Origin: Granulicella cerasi
Lineage (GTDB): Bacteria > Acidobacteriota > Terriglobia > Terriglobales > Acidobacteriaceae
Direction of reading: 5' to 3'
Assembly (NCBI RefSeq): GCF_025685575.1
Contig: NZ_JAGSYD010000003.1
Coordinates: 798,592-862,591 of the forward strand
DNA: 64,000 nucleotides
The notes beneath the pieces were generated by a model. That model was not told the origin of the DNA. It searched no databases and was given only the letters and a program-made list of their open reading frames with translations. The translations under genes and the position numbers were made by a program. Of the stretch, positions 50,871 through 60,516 are shown one piece after another (positions within the stretch are counted from its first letter, which is position 1; each line of letters starts with the position of its first letter).

Positions 50871-52331
50871 TTACTGACTGTGAAGCGGAAGGAAGACCGC
50901 GAAGAGCGTTCCGCGATACGGACCCTTCAACCGGCTTCTCACTCGGATATATCCACCGTGCTTCTTTATGAGATCCATGCTCAGCCACAGACCGACACCT
51001 GAGCCCTCGGCTCCCTTCGTCGTGAAGAATGCGTCGAAGATATTCGGGATCATCTCCTCAGGCACACCGGAACCGGAATCGCTGAAGATGAAGCGGACGC
51101 CTTCCTGTTGCGTACGCTGATCCGTCGTGTTGAAACATCGAATCCTGAGTACTCCGCCATTGGAGCCGATCGCATCCAGAGCGTTTGCGATCACGTTGCC
51201 GAAAACCTGCCGAAGCTCGCCCGGCCGCACGAGAATCTCACCGGAGCATCTCACTCGAGTTTCGAGGGTGACCTTGCTTCCCATGATGTGGCTTCGATAC
51301 ATCGTGAGGACATTCTCGAGAATTTCGTCCGCACGGGTGGGGATGGGCTCTCTGGATTCGCGATGGTAAGCAAGAACCTGCTTTGTGATCTGGCTGATGC
51401 GCAGCAGCTCTTTCGAGGCCTGTTCGACATACACGCGAGTCTCGCTGGAATCCTCCGAGCTACGCTCCGCAAGAAAAAGCAAATTCGACATCGCTTCCAG
51501 AGGATTATTGATTTCGTGAGCGATGACATGCGCCAGTCGACCGGTGGCGGCCAGCCGTTCATTGAACTTCAACGTTTCCTGAAGCTTTCGATGGGCGGTG
51601 ATGTCCGTAATCAGAAGTACCGAACCATCCTCAGCTTGAGGGTCCGACTCGATGACGTTCTGGCGCAAGCGGAACCATCGATTGGCGCACGGGAGTTCTA
51701 CGGGAATGCCTTCTCCATGCTGCTGAAGGAATTCATCGAAGGAGATCCCAAACTTCTCATAAAAGATACCGGCGAGTGCCTTTCCGTCCGTGTCGGAAGG
51801 AACAAGCCCCAGTAAGTCTCTGAGGGTTCGGTTGGTACGGACGATGACGTGTTCCGAATTGAGGAGAACAACTCCATCGCTCAGAGAGTCAAAGGTCGTT
51901 TGCCATTGGCGCGCCGACAGGTTGGCTACCGACTCAGCACGACGGAGACGAAGTAGAGAGTTCACCTGCGCGATCAGGACCATGGGTTCGACCGGCTGTG
52001 TCAGGTAGGAATCAGCGCCACCTTCGAGCGCCTGAACCTTGCTTTCGTCCGATACAAACGAGGCGGAGATCTGAAGCACCGGAATGCTCAGCGTGACCGG
52101 GTTCGATTTCAGGCGCCGACAAACGTCATAGCCGAGCATGTCCGGAAGATTGACATCACAGATGATCAGATCAGGCTCGGTGAGTGCCTTCGCTAAACCA
52201 TCGCTGCCGTTGACAGCCTCATCAATCTCGAAACCCGCGCGGGAAAGACTGTGTCGAAAGACGTACCGGGTCGGCTCCTGGTCATCGATGATCAGGATAC
52301 GTTTCCGCGAAGATCTTCCGGGGTCGCTCAT
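50871..52331 (-). CDS. Hybrid sensor: receiver, PAS, histidine kinase
   Basis: 486 residues. N-terminal receiver (KRILIIDDQEPTRYVFRH, phospho-acceptor Asp in LIICDVNLPD), a PAS domain (about 140-240), HisKA with AHEINNPLEAMSNLLFLAE and an HATPase with NVIANALDAIGSNGG and GSGVGLWLSMDLIKKHGG. Its start overlaps the stop of the next hybrid kinase (ATGA). It is the last gene of the stressosome operon and probably links the stressosome to two-component output. Confidence 0.85.
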   Translation of the reverse strand: MSDPGRSSRKRILIIDDQEPTRYVFRHSLSRAGFEIDEAVNGSDGLAKALTEPDLIICDVNLPDMLGYDVCRRLKSNPVTLSIPVLQISASFVSDESKVQALEGGADSYLTQPVEPMVLIAQVNSLLRLRRAESVANLSARQWQTTFDSLSDGVVLLNSEHVIVRTNRTLRDLLGLVPSDTDGKALAGIFYEKFGISFDEFLQQHGEGIPVELPCANRWFRLRQNVIESDPQAEDGSVLLITDITAHRKLQETLKFNERLAATGRLAHVIAHEINNPLEAMSNLLFLAERSSEDSSETRVYVEQASKELLRISQITKQVLAYHRESREPIPTRADEILENVLTMYRSHIMGSKVTLETRVRCSGEILVRPGELRQVFGNVIANALDAIGSNGGVLRIRCFNTTDQRTQQEGVRFIFSDSGSGVPEEMIPNIFDAFFTTKGAEGSGVGLWLSMDLIKKHGGYIRVRSRLKGPYRGTLFAVFLPLHSQ

Positions 52332-54451
52332 GCATCCGTCCTGGTGTGCTGGGCGAGAGTGTCCATGAGTTCTCTGATGCGCGCCGCCGAGTCAGGAAGG
52401 GTAAGGGACTGCTTAGAAAAGATAGCAATCGTGTTTTCCCGAAAGAATTTGAGTTCGTCCTCTTCCAAGACCTTGGTCGAATGAAGGACTACCGGCGTGT
52501 TCTTCAACTCCGCCGATGCGCGCAATTCCTTGAGAACCTCTAAGCCGTTGAGATCCGGCATGTAGAAGTCGAGGAAGATGATGGCGGGCTTCAAATCGAG
52601 GGCGAGTTTCAAGCCTTCTCGCCCGTCCCTTGCCTCAAAGACTTCGTAGAGGGTTGGCGAGATATGCTCGCGGAGAAGATAGCGAGAGACCTCATTATCG
52701 TCAATCATGAGAATTCGCGGCCGTTCGGCTTCCGAAGTCAGTTTGACGACCTGAGCAATCATTGCCTCAGGCTGGAAAGGTTTGAGAAGAAATGCGTCCG
52801 CACCCAGGCCGTAGATCTTATGTTGCTCATCGGTCACACTCATCACGAGAACGGGGATTGGATTGCTGGCGCCTTTGAGTTCCCGGAGAAAGTTCCACGA
52901 GGTCTCAGCGTGAAGTAACAAGTCCAGAATGACTGCCGCAGGCCGCATCTGCACGATGAAGGCTTTGGCATCGTCCACGGAAGTAACGGCGTGAGTTTGA
53001 AAGCCGGCGGTTGCCAGATAACGCGAATAGACGAACGACGTCTCGCGGTTGTCCTCGACAATCAGGACCAGTTTCTTGTCTGGATCCAGCACGGGAAGAG
53101 CATTTTCTGCCGGAGGCGCGGCGCCGGAATAAACCAGGGGCACTTCAAAGAAGAAGGTCGAGCCGCTTCCGACTTCACTTTGCACAGTAACGGAACCGCC
53201 GAGCAGTTCGGCGAGCTTGCGAGAGAGAGGCAGTCCCAGCCCTGTGCCCTTCACGCGCCGCTGCATACTATTTTCGACCTGGCCGAATTCCTCGAAGATG
53301 ATTCGCTGATCGGAGGGAGAGATGCCGACACCTGTGTCCGCGACAGCGAATTCAATGCATTGATTCTTCAGCTGCGCGGTGACGCGGACCTCACCTCGGG
53401 GCGTGAACTTAATCGCGTTGGAGATGAAGTTTCGAAGGACCTGGGAAACCTTTTGCTCATCTGTGAAAAGAGCAGGAAGCTCATGCGCAGGTTCAAACAC
53501 GAGATTGAGCGAGCTTTCAGCCAGCAGAGGCTTGAGCATGCCGCGAAGCGCGCCAAACAGGTCAGCGACATCGAAGCTCTTCGCTTTCACTTCCAGTTTT
53601 CCGGCTTCCACCTTGGCAAGATCAAGCAGATCGTCAACCATCTCCGCGAGTTCTTTGGCCGATCGCTGGATGAAGCGGATCTGCTGATCCTGCTCCGATG
53701 TCAGCTCTCCATCCATGCGGTCGAGCAGCATTCTCGTCAACGCCAGCATGGAGTTCAGTGGCGTCCGAAATTCATGCGACATATTGGAGAGGAAACTGCT
53801 TTTGAGCTCCGAAGCCCGACGAAGATAATCCGCCCTCTCATCGAGTTCGGCGTAGAGCGCGACCACCCCGCGGTTCGTGTCCTGAAGCTCTTCGTTGATA
53901 TGAAGCAGTTCTTCTTTGCGCTCGTTGAGTTCGTTGAGCGTTTTGAGAAGCTCGCGGTTTTGAACTTGCAGCTCGTCGATCGGAGTAGCCGGGTGCTGGC
54001 GCGCAAGTTCGGCGACGACCTTCTTGAGCTGTAGGTCGTCGACAACGGTTGCCAGGCGAGGGAGCGCTTTTCCGAAATGCACAGAGGTCCCTGAGCGATT
54101 CGTCTCGATAGAGAACTCGTCCATCAAGCGTTTCGTTCCGAGGATTCCCATGCCCATCCCCGTGGCGGATCGATAGGAGCCGCTCATGACGGTATCGAGA
54201 TGAGGAATGCCGGTGCCCTGATCGGTGACAGAAACCAGAAACATTTGCCGATGGAGATCGATGTTGAACGCAACGACGCCCGCCCGCGCGTATCGGAACG
54301 CATTTCGTGCGATCTCGGACACTGCCGTGGCGATGCGAATCTGTTCATGGTGATCGAACCCGAGCGAAGCGGCGATGGAACGAGCGCGCTGCCGCGCGTT
54401 CACCACATCTCTCTCATTCGCCAGGATCACGTTATGGATGGGCCGGATCAC
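52328..54451 (-). CDS. Hybrid kinase with N-terminal RsbW/RsbT-like ATPase and two receivers
   Basis: 707 residues. Residues 1-140 are a GHKL ATPase of the RsbW/T type (AVSEIARNAFRYARAG, TGMGMGILGTKRLMDEF). A coiled stretch follows, then HisKA (SNMSHEFRTPLNSMLALTRM), HATPase (NFISNAIKFTPRGEVRVTAQ) and two receivers (VILDLLLHAETSW and RILMIDDNEVSRYLL with LDFYMPDLNG). An RsbT-like ATPase joined to a full hybrid kinase is unusual. It starts by overlap with the phosphatase gene. Confidence 0.85.
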   Translation of the reverse strand: MIRPIHNVILANERDVVNARQRARSIAASLGFDHHEQIRIATAVSEIARNAFRYARAGVVAFNIDLHRQMFLVSVTDQGTGIPHLDTVMSGSYRSATGMGMGILGTKRLMDEFSIETNRSGTSVHFGKALPRLATVVDDLQLKKVVAELARQHPATPIDELQVQNRELLKTLNELNERKEELLHINEELQDTNRGVVALYAELDERADYLRRASELKSSFLSNMSHEFRTPLNSMLALTRMLLDRMDGELTSEQDQQIRFIQRSAKELAEMVDDLLDLAKVEAGKLEVKAKSFDVADLFGALRGMLKPLLAESSLNLVFEPAHELPALFTDEQKVSQVLRNFISNAIKFTPRGEVRVTAQLKNQCIEFAVADTGVGISPSDQRIIFEEFGQVENSMQRRVKGTGLGLPLSRKLAELLGGSVTVQSEVGSGSTFFFEVPLVYSGAAPPAENALPVLDPDKKLVLIVEDNRETSFVYSRYLATAGFQTHAVTSVDDAKAFIVQMRPAAVILDLLLHAETSWNFLRELKGASNPIPVLVMSVTDEQHKIYGLGADAFLLKPFQPEAMIAQVVKLTSEAERPRILMIDDNEVSRYLLREHISPTLYEVFEARDGREGLKLALDLKPAIIFLDFYMPDLNGLEVLKELRASAELKNTPVVLHSTKVLEEDELKFFRENTIAIFSKQSLTLPDSAARIRELMDTLAQHTRTDA

Positions 54452-55455
54452 GCGAGCGGGCCTCCTATCTTCGCGACCAACACGGTTGCGTCGTCTCGTC
54501 GTCTATTAAAGTCCCTGTACAGGATCCCGGCTGCCAACGCCGGATGCCGGTTCTGCAAACCGGGATAGCCGCTAAGGCTGGCTTTCGAAACAAGCCCGTC
54601 GGAGAACATCTGGAGGATGGTGTTCGGCTCTATCGGGTACGTATATTCCTGAGGCACCCGAGGCAGAACGGCGCCGAGGGTTCCGTTTTGTGAAACGAGG
54701 CTTCTTGAGGTCATTCCATGCAGCAGGTTGCAGCTGATGTTACCTACGCCGGCGTAGGTGACGATCCGTCGCTCATGATCGACGACAGCAACCGACATGG
54801 CGGCGCCTCTCGTTTTCTTGAGCGCGTTATGCACCCTGGTGAGGATTTCTGAAGTGGGTTCGCCCACGGATTGTGAAACGACCGCGACCGCTTCATCCGC
54901 GGCCTCAGCTGCACCGGCACCATGCCCTAGACCGTCGACCATCATGTAAAGGGACTGCACTGCGTTGATCTTCAGAAAGTAGTTATCCCCGCAAACGGAT
55001 TCGCCTTTGATGGGGACGTTCACCAGACCTACTGCGGCAGCGGAAGACGAGCCTGCGCTCTTGAAGCGGCACCAGTAGACCGTCCCCTTGTCGGGGCTGG
55101 AATAGAGCGATGATTCGTCGGAGAGGCGTGCGATGGCGCCTAAGCCTTGCCCGGGGGTACCGATGGAGGAGAACCCGTCCTCCATGGCGCGGCCGATATC
55201 CCGGATACCGGGGCCCTCATCCAGGGCGAAGATATCCAGCCAGAAGTGTTCACCTGCGACGAAAGGACAAAGCAGAAGTTCGCCTCGGGTGGCGTGGAGC
55301 AACACGTTTGTGGCCGCTTCCGTGCAGGCAATGCCGATATCGCTTCTGCGAGCTTCGTCGAATCCGAGAGCCTGCGCAACCTGGAGTGCAGCGCGTCGCG
55401 CCTCGCCGATCGTGCTCTTGTCATCGATCGCAATGGATTTATGGTTCAGGCGCAA
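54448..55455 (-). CDS. SpoIIE/PP2C-type serine phosphatase with RsbT-like ATPase domain
   Basis: 335 residues. The N-terminal GHKL ATPase (CTEAATNVLLHATRGELLL, GTPGQGLGAIARLSDES) is joined to a PP2C/SpoIIE domain (SLYMMVDGLGHGAGAAEAAD, QMFSDGLVSKASLSGYPGL). RsbX-type phosphatases reset the stressosome and here lie just after rsbT. The stop overlaps the next gene by 4 bases. Confidence 0.8.
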   Translation of the reverse strand: MRLNHKSIAIDDKSTIGEARRAALQVAQALGFDEARRSDIGIACTEAATNVLLHATRGELLLCPFVAGEHFWLDIFALDEGPGIRDIGRAMEDGFSSIGTPGQGLGAIARLSDESSLYSSPDKGTVYWCRFKSAGSSSAAAVGLVNVPIKGESVCGDNYFLKINAVQSLYMMVDGLGHGAGAAEAADEAVAVVSQSVGEPTSEILTRVHNALKKTRGAAMSVAVVDHERRIVTYAGVGNISCNLLHGMTSRSLVSQNGTLGAVLPRVPQEYTYPIEPNTILQMFSDGLVSKASLSGYPGLQNRHPALAAGILYRDFNRRRDDATVLVAKIGGPLA

Positions 55456-55461
55456 TCTTCA

Positions 55462-55863
55462 CTACTTCCAGCGAATGATCGTGACAGTTGTACCCCGTCC
55501 CGGCTCGCTCTTGATTTCGAAATCATTCACGAGACGCTTACTCCCGCTAAGACCAAGTCCCATCCCGCCACCCGTCGTGTAACCATCGCGGAGGGCGAGT
55601 TCCAGATTCGCAATGCCCGGCCCCTTATCGTCGAAGCTCAGCTTGATGCCCTTCCGTGCGCCTTCCTCCACGATGGAGGCGAGGACGGAACCGCCGCCGC
55701 CATGCTCCAGCGTGTTGCGCGCCAGTTCGCTGGCAGCGGTCACCAGCTTCGTCTGGTCGACCAGACTGAACTTCAACTCAGTAGCCCATTGACGCGCCAG
55801 CTGACGAACCTTAACCACGTCGGCAGAGGTGGCGATGGGCATCGTTTCACTCTTGAGCGCCAT
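55462..55863 (-). CDS. rsbT: Stressosome switch kinase RsbT
   Basis: 133 residues from ATG 55863. The GHKL ATPase has TAASELARNTLEHGGGGSV (N-box), FDDKGPGIANLELAL (G1) and GGGMGLGLSGSKRLVNDFEI (G2). RsbT phosphorylates RsbR and RsbS and is released to activate downstream phosphatases. The start overlaps the rsbS stop. Confidence 0.88.
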   Translation of the reverse strand: MALKSETMPIATSADVVKVRQLARQWATELKFSLVDQTKLVTAASELARNTLEHGGGGSVLASIVEEGARKGIKLSFDDKGPGIANLELALRDGYTTGGGMGLGLSGSKRLVNDFEIKSEPGRGTTVTIIRWK

Positions 55864-56248
55864 CGTTCTCAGTTTCCTCAGGCTCAACGTCCTGATTGAG
55901 GTACGCCTGGAGAAGTTCCATGCCGCGCTCCACGTTGAGCGCCGTCTTGATGCCGGGCAGGGCCATGCCGAGCTCGACGAGCGTAATCGCGACCGCGGGC
56001 TGCATACCGGTGAGCACGGTCTGAGCATCAAGAACGCGGGACATCGCCGCAATGTTCGCCAGCATCCGCCCGATGAAGGAATCGACGATTTCCAAAGAGG
56101 AAATATCGATCAGGACGCCTCGCGATGCGTACTTCGCAATCTGGGACGTGAGATCTTCCTGCAACGACATCGCAAGCTCGTCGTGCATATCTACCTGAAT
56201 GGTTACAAGAAGGCAGTCCCCGACTTTGAGAATGGGTATCCGGTCCAT
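55847..56248 (-). CDS. rsbS: Stressosome scaffold RsbS (STAS)
   Basis: 133 residues forming a single STAS domain (ILKVGDCLLVTIQVDMHDEL; phosphorylated Ser in ISSLEIVDSFIGRMLANIA). RsbS and RsbR co-assemble the stressosome core and sequester RsbT. It lies 2 bases after rsbR. Confidence 0.88.
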   Translation of the reverse strand: MDRIPILKVGDCLLVTIQVDMHDELAMSLQEDLTSQIAKYASRGVLIDISSLEIVDSFIGRMLANIAAMSRVLDAQTVLTGMQPAVAITLVELGMALPGIKTALNVERGMELLQAYLNQDVEPEETENDGAQE

Positions 56249-56250
56249 GC

Positions 56251-57111
56251 TTAGACTTCCTTCGCCTTGGTGGGAGCGGTCTTCACATTCACAACCGTCT
56301 TGCCCAGACGGCTCAGTGCAAGCGCAAACGCATCGGAAAGCTTGGCTTTGGTCTGTACGTCGTTGAGGTCGATGCCAAGATGAACGATCGTCTGAGCGAT
56401 CGCCGGGCGGATGCCGCTCAGATAGCAGTCGGCTCCCATCAGGCGAGCTGCGGTAATCGTCTTGATGAGATGCTGTGCCACAAGGGTATCCACGGTGGGG
56501 ACGCCTGTGATGTCGATGATGGCAACCTGGCTATTGGTTTCAACGATCGCTGTCAGCAGTGACTCCATGACCACCTGGGTGCGCGCGCTATCGAGTGTTC
56601 CGATGAGAGGTAGTGCGAGCACGCCGTCCCACAGCTTCACGACAGGTGTGGACAGCTCCATCATCTCTTCCTGCTGGCGCACGATCGTCTGTTCGCGGAA
56701 CCCGATGGCAGTCGTCACCGTGAGCATGGCGAGCTTGTCCAGCAGATCGCCGGAGGTCCAAACTTCATCCATCAAGTCCGATGTGCTCTTTACCGAACTG
56801 CGGAGTGCATTGAAGACCGGTTGCTTCAACGAGAGGATGAACATAGCGGTTTCCGCAGGGCTGAATCCCTGCTCCATCCGCGACTTCGCAATTTCCTTGA
56901 GGAACTCGCGTGTTCCCGCAAAGGCTTCGGACTGGACATCAGACGATGTTTGAGCAGCATCAACGACTAAGCGCAGCAGTTCCGCGGCTTGCCGCTGAAG
57001 GTCGGCGTCATTGATGAGGTCGGAACGGCGGGTGGAACCTGCTAATTCGCTCATCCACCCCGAAAGGATCGTAGCCTCGTTGTTTCTGATTACCTCTTGA
57101 AATGCGCTCAT
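56251..57111 (-). CDS. rsbR: Stressosome sensor RsbR
   Basis: 286 residues from ATG 57111 (AGGAAGGAC upstream). The N-terminal part is helical (globin-like RsbR sensor, AFQEVIRNNEATILSGWMSE). The C-terminal STAS domain (TQVVMESLLTAIVETNSQVA, IIDITGVPTVDTLVAQHLIK) carries the Thr residues phosphorylated by RsbT. First gene of the stressosome operon. Confidence 0.85.
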   Translation of the reverse strand: MSAFQEVIRNNEATILSGWMSELAGSTRRSDLINDADLQRQAAELLRLVVDAAQTSSDVQSEAFAGTREFLKEIAKSRMEQGFSPAETAMFILSLKQPVFNALRSSVKSTSDLMDEVWTSGDLLDKLAMLTVTTAIGFREQTIVRQQEEMMELSTPVVKLWDGVLALPLIGTLDSARTQVVMESLLTAIVETNSQVAIIDITGVPTVDTLVAQHLIKTITAARLMGADCYLSGIRPAIAQTIVHLGIDLNDVQTKAKLSDAFALALSRLGKTVVNVKTAPTKAKEV

Positions 57112-57355
57112 TCTGTCCTTCCTTGACCTGCTGATAGCGGCTTCTGATTCTACATGAGGCATGCCTGTAGGGTTTTTTGGCCGAGAAATCGAGGGCGCGG
57201 CCAAGCTCTAAGGTTCACAACGCCTCTCCGGGATGAGCGCTATGCAGCAGTCGGCCCTCCCTGACCTAAGCCAACCTCTCACGACAGGAACGCCTCTCAC
57301 GTACTGACAACCCTCTTGGTGTCGCACGCCCAATCGCTCTTGGAAAGTGTCGTGT

Positions 57356-57817
57356 ATGGCCCCGTTTGTGATCTTAAGAGCCGTCTTCGGCTATCTGTTC
57401 CTGGTGCTGATGGTTCGAATCGTCGGCCGCCGCCCAGGCAAGCAACTCACTCCATTTGAATTCGTGCTCGTCTTCTATCTTGGCGGTCTCACCCTGACCG
57501 GGATGGTTGGAACAGAAGCCTCCCTCACAAACGCCGTCACCCAGATCCTGGCGGTGGCCCTCTGCCACTACGCTCTTGCGTGGTTGCGCTTTCGCTACGA
57601 CGCTTTCGCTCAGATTCTCGACGGCACCCCACTGATCCTTACGGAGAAGGATCAATGGCGGTCCGAAACGATGTCGCGCATGCGCATTCAGGATAACGAC
57701 GTCATGGACATGGCGCGCGCTCAGGGACTTTCATCGCTCGACAAGGTGGATACAGCCGTCCTCGAAGCCTTCGGCGAAATCGCCATCATTCCGAAAGAAG
57801 ACAAGGAAAAGAGCTAG
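57356..57817 (+). CDS. DUF421/YetF-family membrane protein (first copy)
   Basis: 153 residues. Helices at the N-terminus (FVILRAVFGYLFLVLMVRI), then RRPGKQLTPFEFVLVFYLGG and a cytoplasmic domain with ILDGTPLILTEKDQW and RAQGLSSLDKVDTAVLEAFG, the DUF421 pattern. Function unknown. It is followed 2 bases later by a membrane-anchored protein and then a second DUF421 gene, forming a triplet. Confidence 0.8.
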   Translation: MAPFVILRAVFGYLFLVLMVRIVGRRPGKQLTPFEFVLVFYLGGLTLTGMVGTEASLTNAVTQILAVALCHYALAWLRFRYDAFAQILDGTPLILTEKDQWRSETMSRMRIQDNDVMDMARAQGLSSLDKVDTAVLEAFGEIAIIPKEDKEKS

Positions 57818-57819
57818 GC

Positions 57820-58359
57820 ATGCCATCTTCCACACCAACAACACCGATCGAGGATTCGGTCCCCAAGATCGACGAGAAGATCGCGGTCGGAGAGAACCTT
57901 GAGTTTCAGCGTACATGGTGGAAATTCGAGCGCGTGGTCTGGACGCTTTTCCTTCTCATTCTCATTGCCGATGTGCTCGGAGTCTTTGGCCGGGGCTGGC
58001 TCTCAAAGGGGCGAGTATCGGATGCCGCACAAACCTTGACCGTCGATTACGAACACGTAGCCAGGGCAAGCACTCCCTCCATCATGACGCTTCACTTCGG
58101 GCCCAATGCCATTCACAACGGCCACGTTCAGCTCTACGTTTCCGACTCGATCGTGAAGCCGCTGGGCGCGCAACGCATTTCCCCGCAGCCCGCCGTTTCC
58201 TCTGTGGGGCGTGACGGCATCACCTATACCTTCGACGCGACTGAGCTTCCAGCTTCCGTTCAAATTGCACTCGAGCCATCCTTCCCTGGACGACACCCCT
58301 TCAAGCTGCAGGTAGTTGGCGGCACACCCGTTCAATCCAGCATCATCGTGGTGCCGTGA
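57820..58359 (+). CDS. Membrane-anchored protein between two DUF421 genes
   Basis: 179 residues: a charged N-terminus, one membrane helix (WTLFLLILIADVLGVFG) and an exported beta-rich domain (ITYTFDATELPASVQIALEP). No family recognised. It is tightly packed between two DUF421 genes (2 and 1 bases), so probably a partner of those proteins. Confidence 0.65.
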   Translation: MPSSTPTTPIEDSVPKIDEKIAVGENLEFQRTWWKFERVVWTLFLLILIADVLGVFGRGWLSKGRVSDAAQTLTVDYEHVARASTPSIMTLHFGPNAIHNGHVQLYVSDSIVKPLGAQRISPQPAVSSVGRDGITYTFDATELPASVQIALEPSFPGRHPFKLQVVGGTPVQSSIIVVP

Positions 58360-58360
58360 C

Positions 58361-58804
58361 ATGCCAACGATCATCCATGCCGTTGCCGGCTACTTCATCC
58401 TGCTGTTCATCGTTCGGGTACTCAAACGCCGCGCGGGTTCGCAGATGACGCTATTTGAATTCGTCATTGTGTTTCTGATTGGTGGAGTCATCATCCTGTC
58501 CACGGTTGGCAATGATCGATCAGTGACGAACTGCACCTGTGCTGTGATCGCCGTAGGTTTGATCCACCGCAGTCTAGCCTGGGTGAAGGCAAAATCACCC
58601 ACACTGGGCGCGATTCTAGACGGCACGCCTCTCGTCATCATTCGTGCAGGTGAGTGGCAACCGGAAATCGTCAAAGGAATGAAGCTGAGACGGGAAGACA
58701 TAGAAGCAGCTGCGCGCTCAGCAGGTGTGACCCGCATCGAAGACATCGATTACGCCATTCTCGAACGCAACGGTCGCATTAGTGTTCTCCCCAAAGATTC
58801 CTAA
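58361..58804 (+). CDS. DUF421/YetF-family membrane protein (second copy)
   Basis: 147 residues starting MPTIIHAVAGYFILLFIVRV. It shares with the first copy RRAGSQMTLFEFVIVFLIGG, ILDGTPLVIIRAGEWQPE and AARSAGVTRIEDIDYAILE. It starts one base after the membrane-anchored gene and ends 21 bases before an MFS gene. Confidence 0.8.
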   Translation: MPTIIHAVAGYFILLFIVRVLKRRAGSQMTLFEFVIVFLIGGVIILSTVGNDRSVTNCTCAVIAVGLIHRSLAWVKAKSPTLGAILDGTPLVIIRAGEWQPEIVKGMKLRREDIEAAARSAGVTRIEDIDYAILERNGRISVLPKDS

Positions 58805-58825
58805 TCTCTGCACAAAGGACCTCTC

Positions 58826-60250
58826 ATGCCGAACGAGATCGAAACTGACATCCCGGCCCGGTTGGATCGTTTGCCTTGGTCCTCGTGGCATACGCGAATC
58901 ATCACGGCCCTGGGAACATCATGGCTGCTGGACGGCCTGGAAGTCACACTCGTCGGTTCCCTGTCTGGCATCCTGGAGTCTTCCTCGGGTCTGCACCTGA
59001 CCGACCCCCAAGTCACCGCCGCCGCCACAACGTATCTCGCTGGAGCCGTTCTGGGAGCGTTGCTTTTCGGCTACCTGACGGATCGTCTTGGCCGACGCAA
59101 GCTCTTCCTCGTGACCCTGGCAACCTACTCCCTTGCGACGGTAGCGAGCGCCTTCTCTTGGAACCTGCTTAGCTTCTCGATCTTCCGTCTCTTCACAGGC
59201 ATTGGCATTGGGGGCGAGTATGCAGCCATCAACTCCGCCGTTGACGAGTTGATTCCAGGCAAACTCCGCGGGACCGTCGATCTCATTGTGAACGGCACAT
59301 TCTGGCTGGGAGCTACGGTAGGCGCGGTTGCCGCGATGTACCTGCTCGGCGGCCACCTTCCGCAAAATACAGGTTGGCGCTACGCTTTCGGAATTGGCGG
59401 CTCCCTTGGATTAGTCGTTCTCGTCTTACGCCTCTTCGTGCCTGAAAGTCCGAGATGGCTGATGCTGCGAGGTAAGGAGGAGGACGCAGGTCGCATCGTC
59501 GCGGACATCGAGAAGCGTGTGTCCCATGGGGAGAGTTCCAAGCTTCCTGCTCCCGAAGGCGAGAAGCTCAAGATCACCGTGCGCGATCACACGCCTCTCG
59601 GAGAAATCTTCAAGAACATGACAGGCGAGAATCTCAGCCGCTCGATTCTCGGTCTCGTTCTCATGGCTTCGCAGGCATTCTTCTTCAATGCCGTCTTTTT
59701 CACGTATGGACTCGTCGTCAAGAAATTCTTCCACGTGAGTGACCGCGAACTGCCACTTCATCTCCTGCCGTTCGCAATCGCCAGCTTCCTTGGCCCACTT
59801 ACGCTTGGAAAGCTGTTCGATAAGATCGGACGGAAGCCGATGATTACGGCAACATACGCTGGTGCGGGTCTGCTGCTGCTTGGCACCGTGTTCCCATTCG
59901 CACATGGCACTCTGGCAGCTCGCGGTCTGGGAATCTGCTTCACCGCCGTTTTCTTCATTGCGAGTTCAGCCGCAAGTGCCGCATATCTGACCGTGAGTGA
60001 AATCTTTCCGCTGGAGATCAGGGCGTTTGCGATTGCCATCTTCTACGCGTTGGGAACGCTCGTCGGCGGCGTAGGTGCGCCCATCCTCTTCGGCGTTCTC
60101 ATCAAAACCGGATCGCGGCCGCTGGTCGCGGCGGGTTATGGCCTTGGAGCGCTTCTTATGGTGGCTGCCGCGGTCTGCGAGCACTTCATCGGCGTCGAAG
60201 CAGCGGGTAAGAGCCTTGAGAGCATCTCGAAGCCTCTGCAGAGTCGATAA
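58826..60250 (+). CDS. MFS transporter, sugar/organic-acid porter type
   Basis: 474 residues with 12 predicted helices. The signatures GYLTDRLGRRKLFLVTLATY, RLFTGIGIGGEYAAINSAVD and PESPRWLMLRGKEEDAGRI are those of sugar-porter/benzoate-type MFS carriers; LGKLFDKIGRKPMITATYAG is the second half repeat. The substrate cannot be told. AAAGGA precedes the ATG. Confidence 0.85.
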   Translation: MPNEIETDIPARLDRLPWSSWHTRIITALGTSWLLDGLEVTLVGSLSGILESSSGLHLTDPQVTAAATTYLAGAVLGALLFGYLTDRLGRRKLFLVTLATYSLATVASAFSWNLLSFSIFRLFTGIGIGGEYAAINSAVDELIPGKLRGTVDLIVNGTFWLGATVGAVAAMYLLGGHLPQNTGWRYAFGIGGSLGLVVLVLRLFVPESPRWLMLRGKEEDAGRIVADIEKRVSHGESSKLPAPEGEKLKITVRDHTPLGEIFKNMTGENLSRSILGLVLMASQAFFFNAVFFTYGLVVKKFFHVSDRELPLHLLPFAIASFLGPLTLGKLFDKIGRKPMITATYAGAGLLLLGTVFPFAHGTLAARGLGICFTAVFFIASSAASAAYLTVSEIFPLEIRAFAIAIFYALGTLVGGVGAPILFGVLIKTGSRPLVAAGYGLGALLMVAAAVCEHFIGVEAAGKSLESISKPLQSR

Positions 60251-60343
60251 GACACCCGCCAGGCACACTCAGGTTTCTGAGCGCTCATCTCTTCGCGAGC
60301 GGGCCTTGCAGCGCTCTCGCCTCACTCAAGAATCCCGTGGAGA

Positions 60344-60383
60344 AAAGCGTCTATATGTCGCCATGCCGACATATAGACGCTTT
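60344..60383. terminator. Strong bidirectional hairpin terminator
   Basis: AAAGCGTCTATATGTCG (60344-60360) is mirrored exactly by CGACATATAGACGCTTT (60367-60383) across a six-base loop, a 17-bp perfect stem with A-rich and T-rich flanks. It separates the MFS gene from the catalase gene. A factor-binding site is the alternative. Confidence 0.7.
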
Positions 60384-60516
60384 CTCATCTCACCATCTTG
60401 CATCACACACGTTGACTAGTCGCTGGCAGTTGAGTGACGCGTGCGGAGTAGCGACTTCTATTCGCGCCGCACGTTGACCGTATCCAACGAACACCAAAGT
60501 GAGAAGCGAGGGACTC

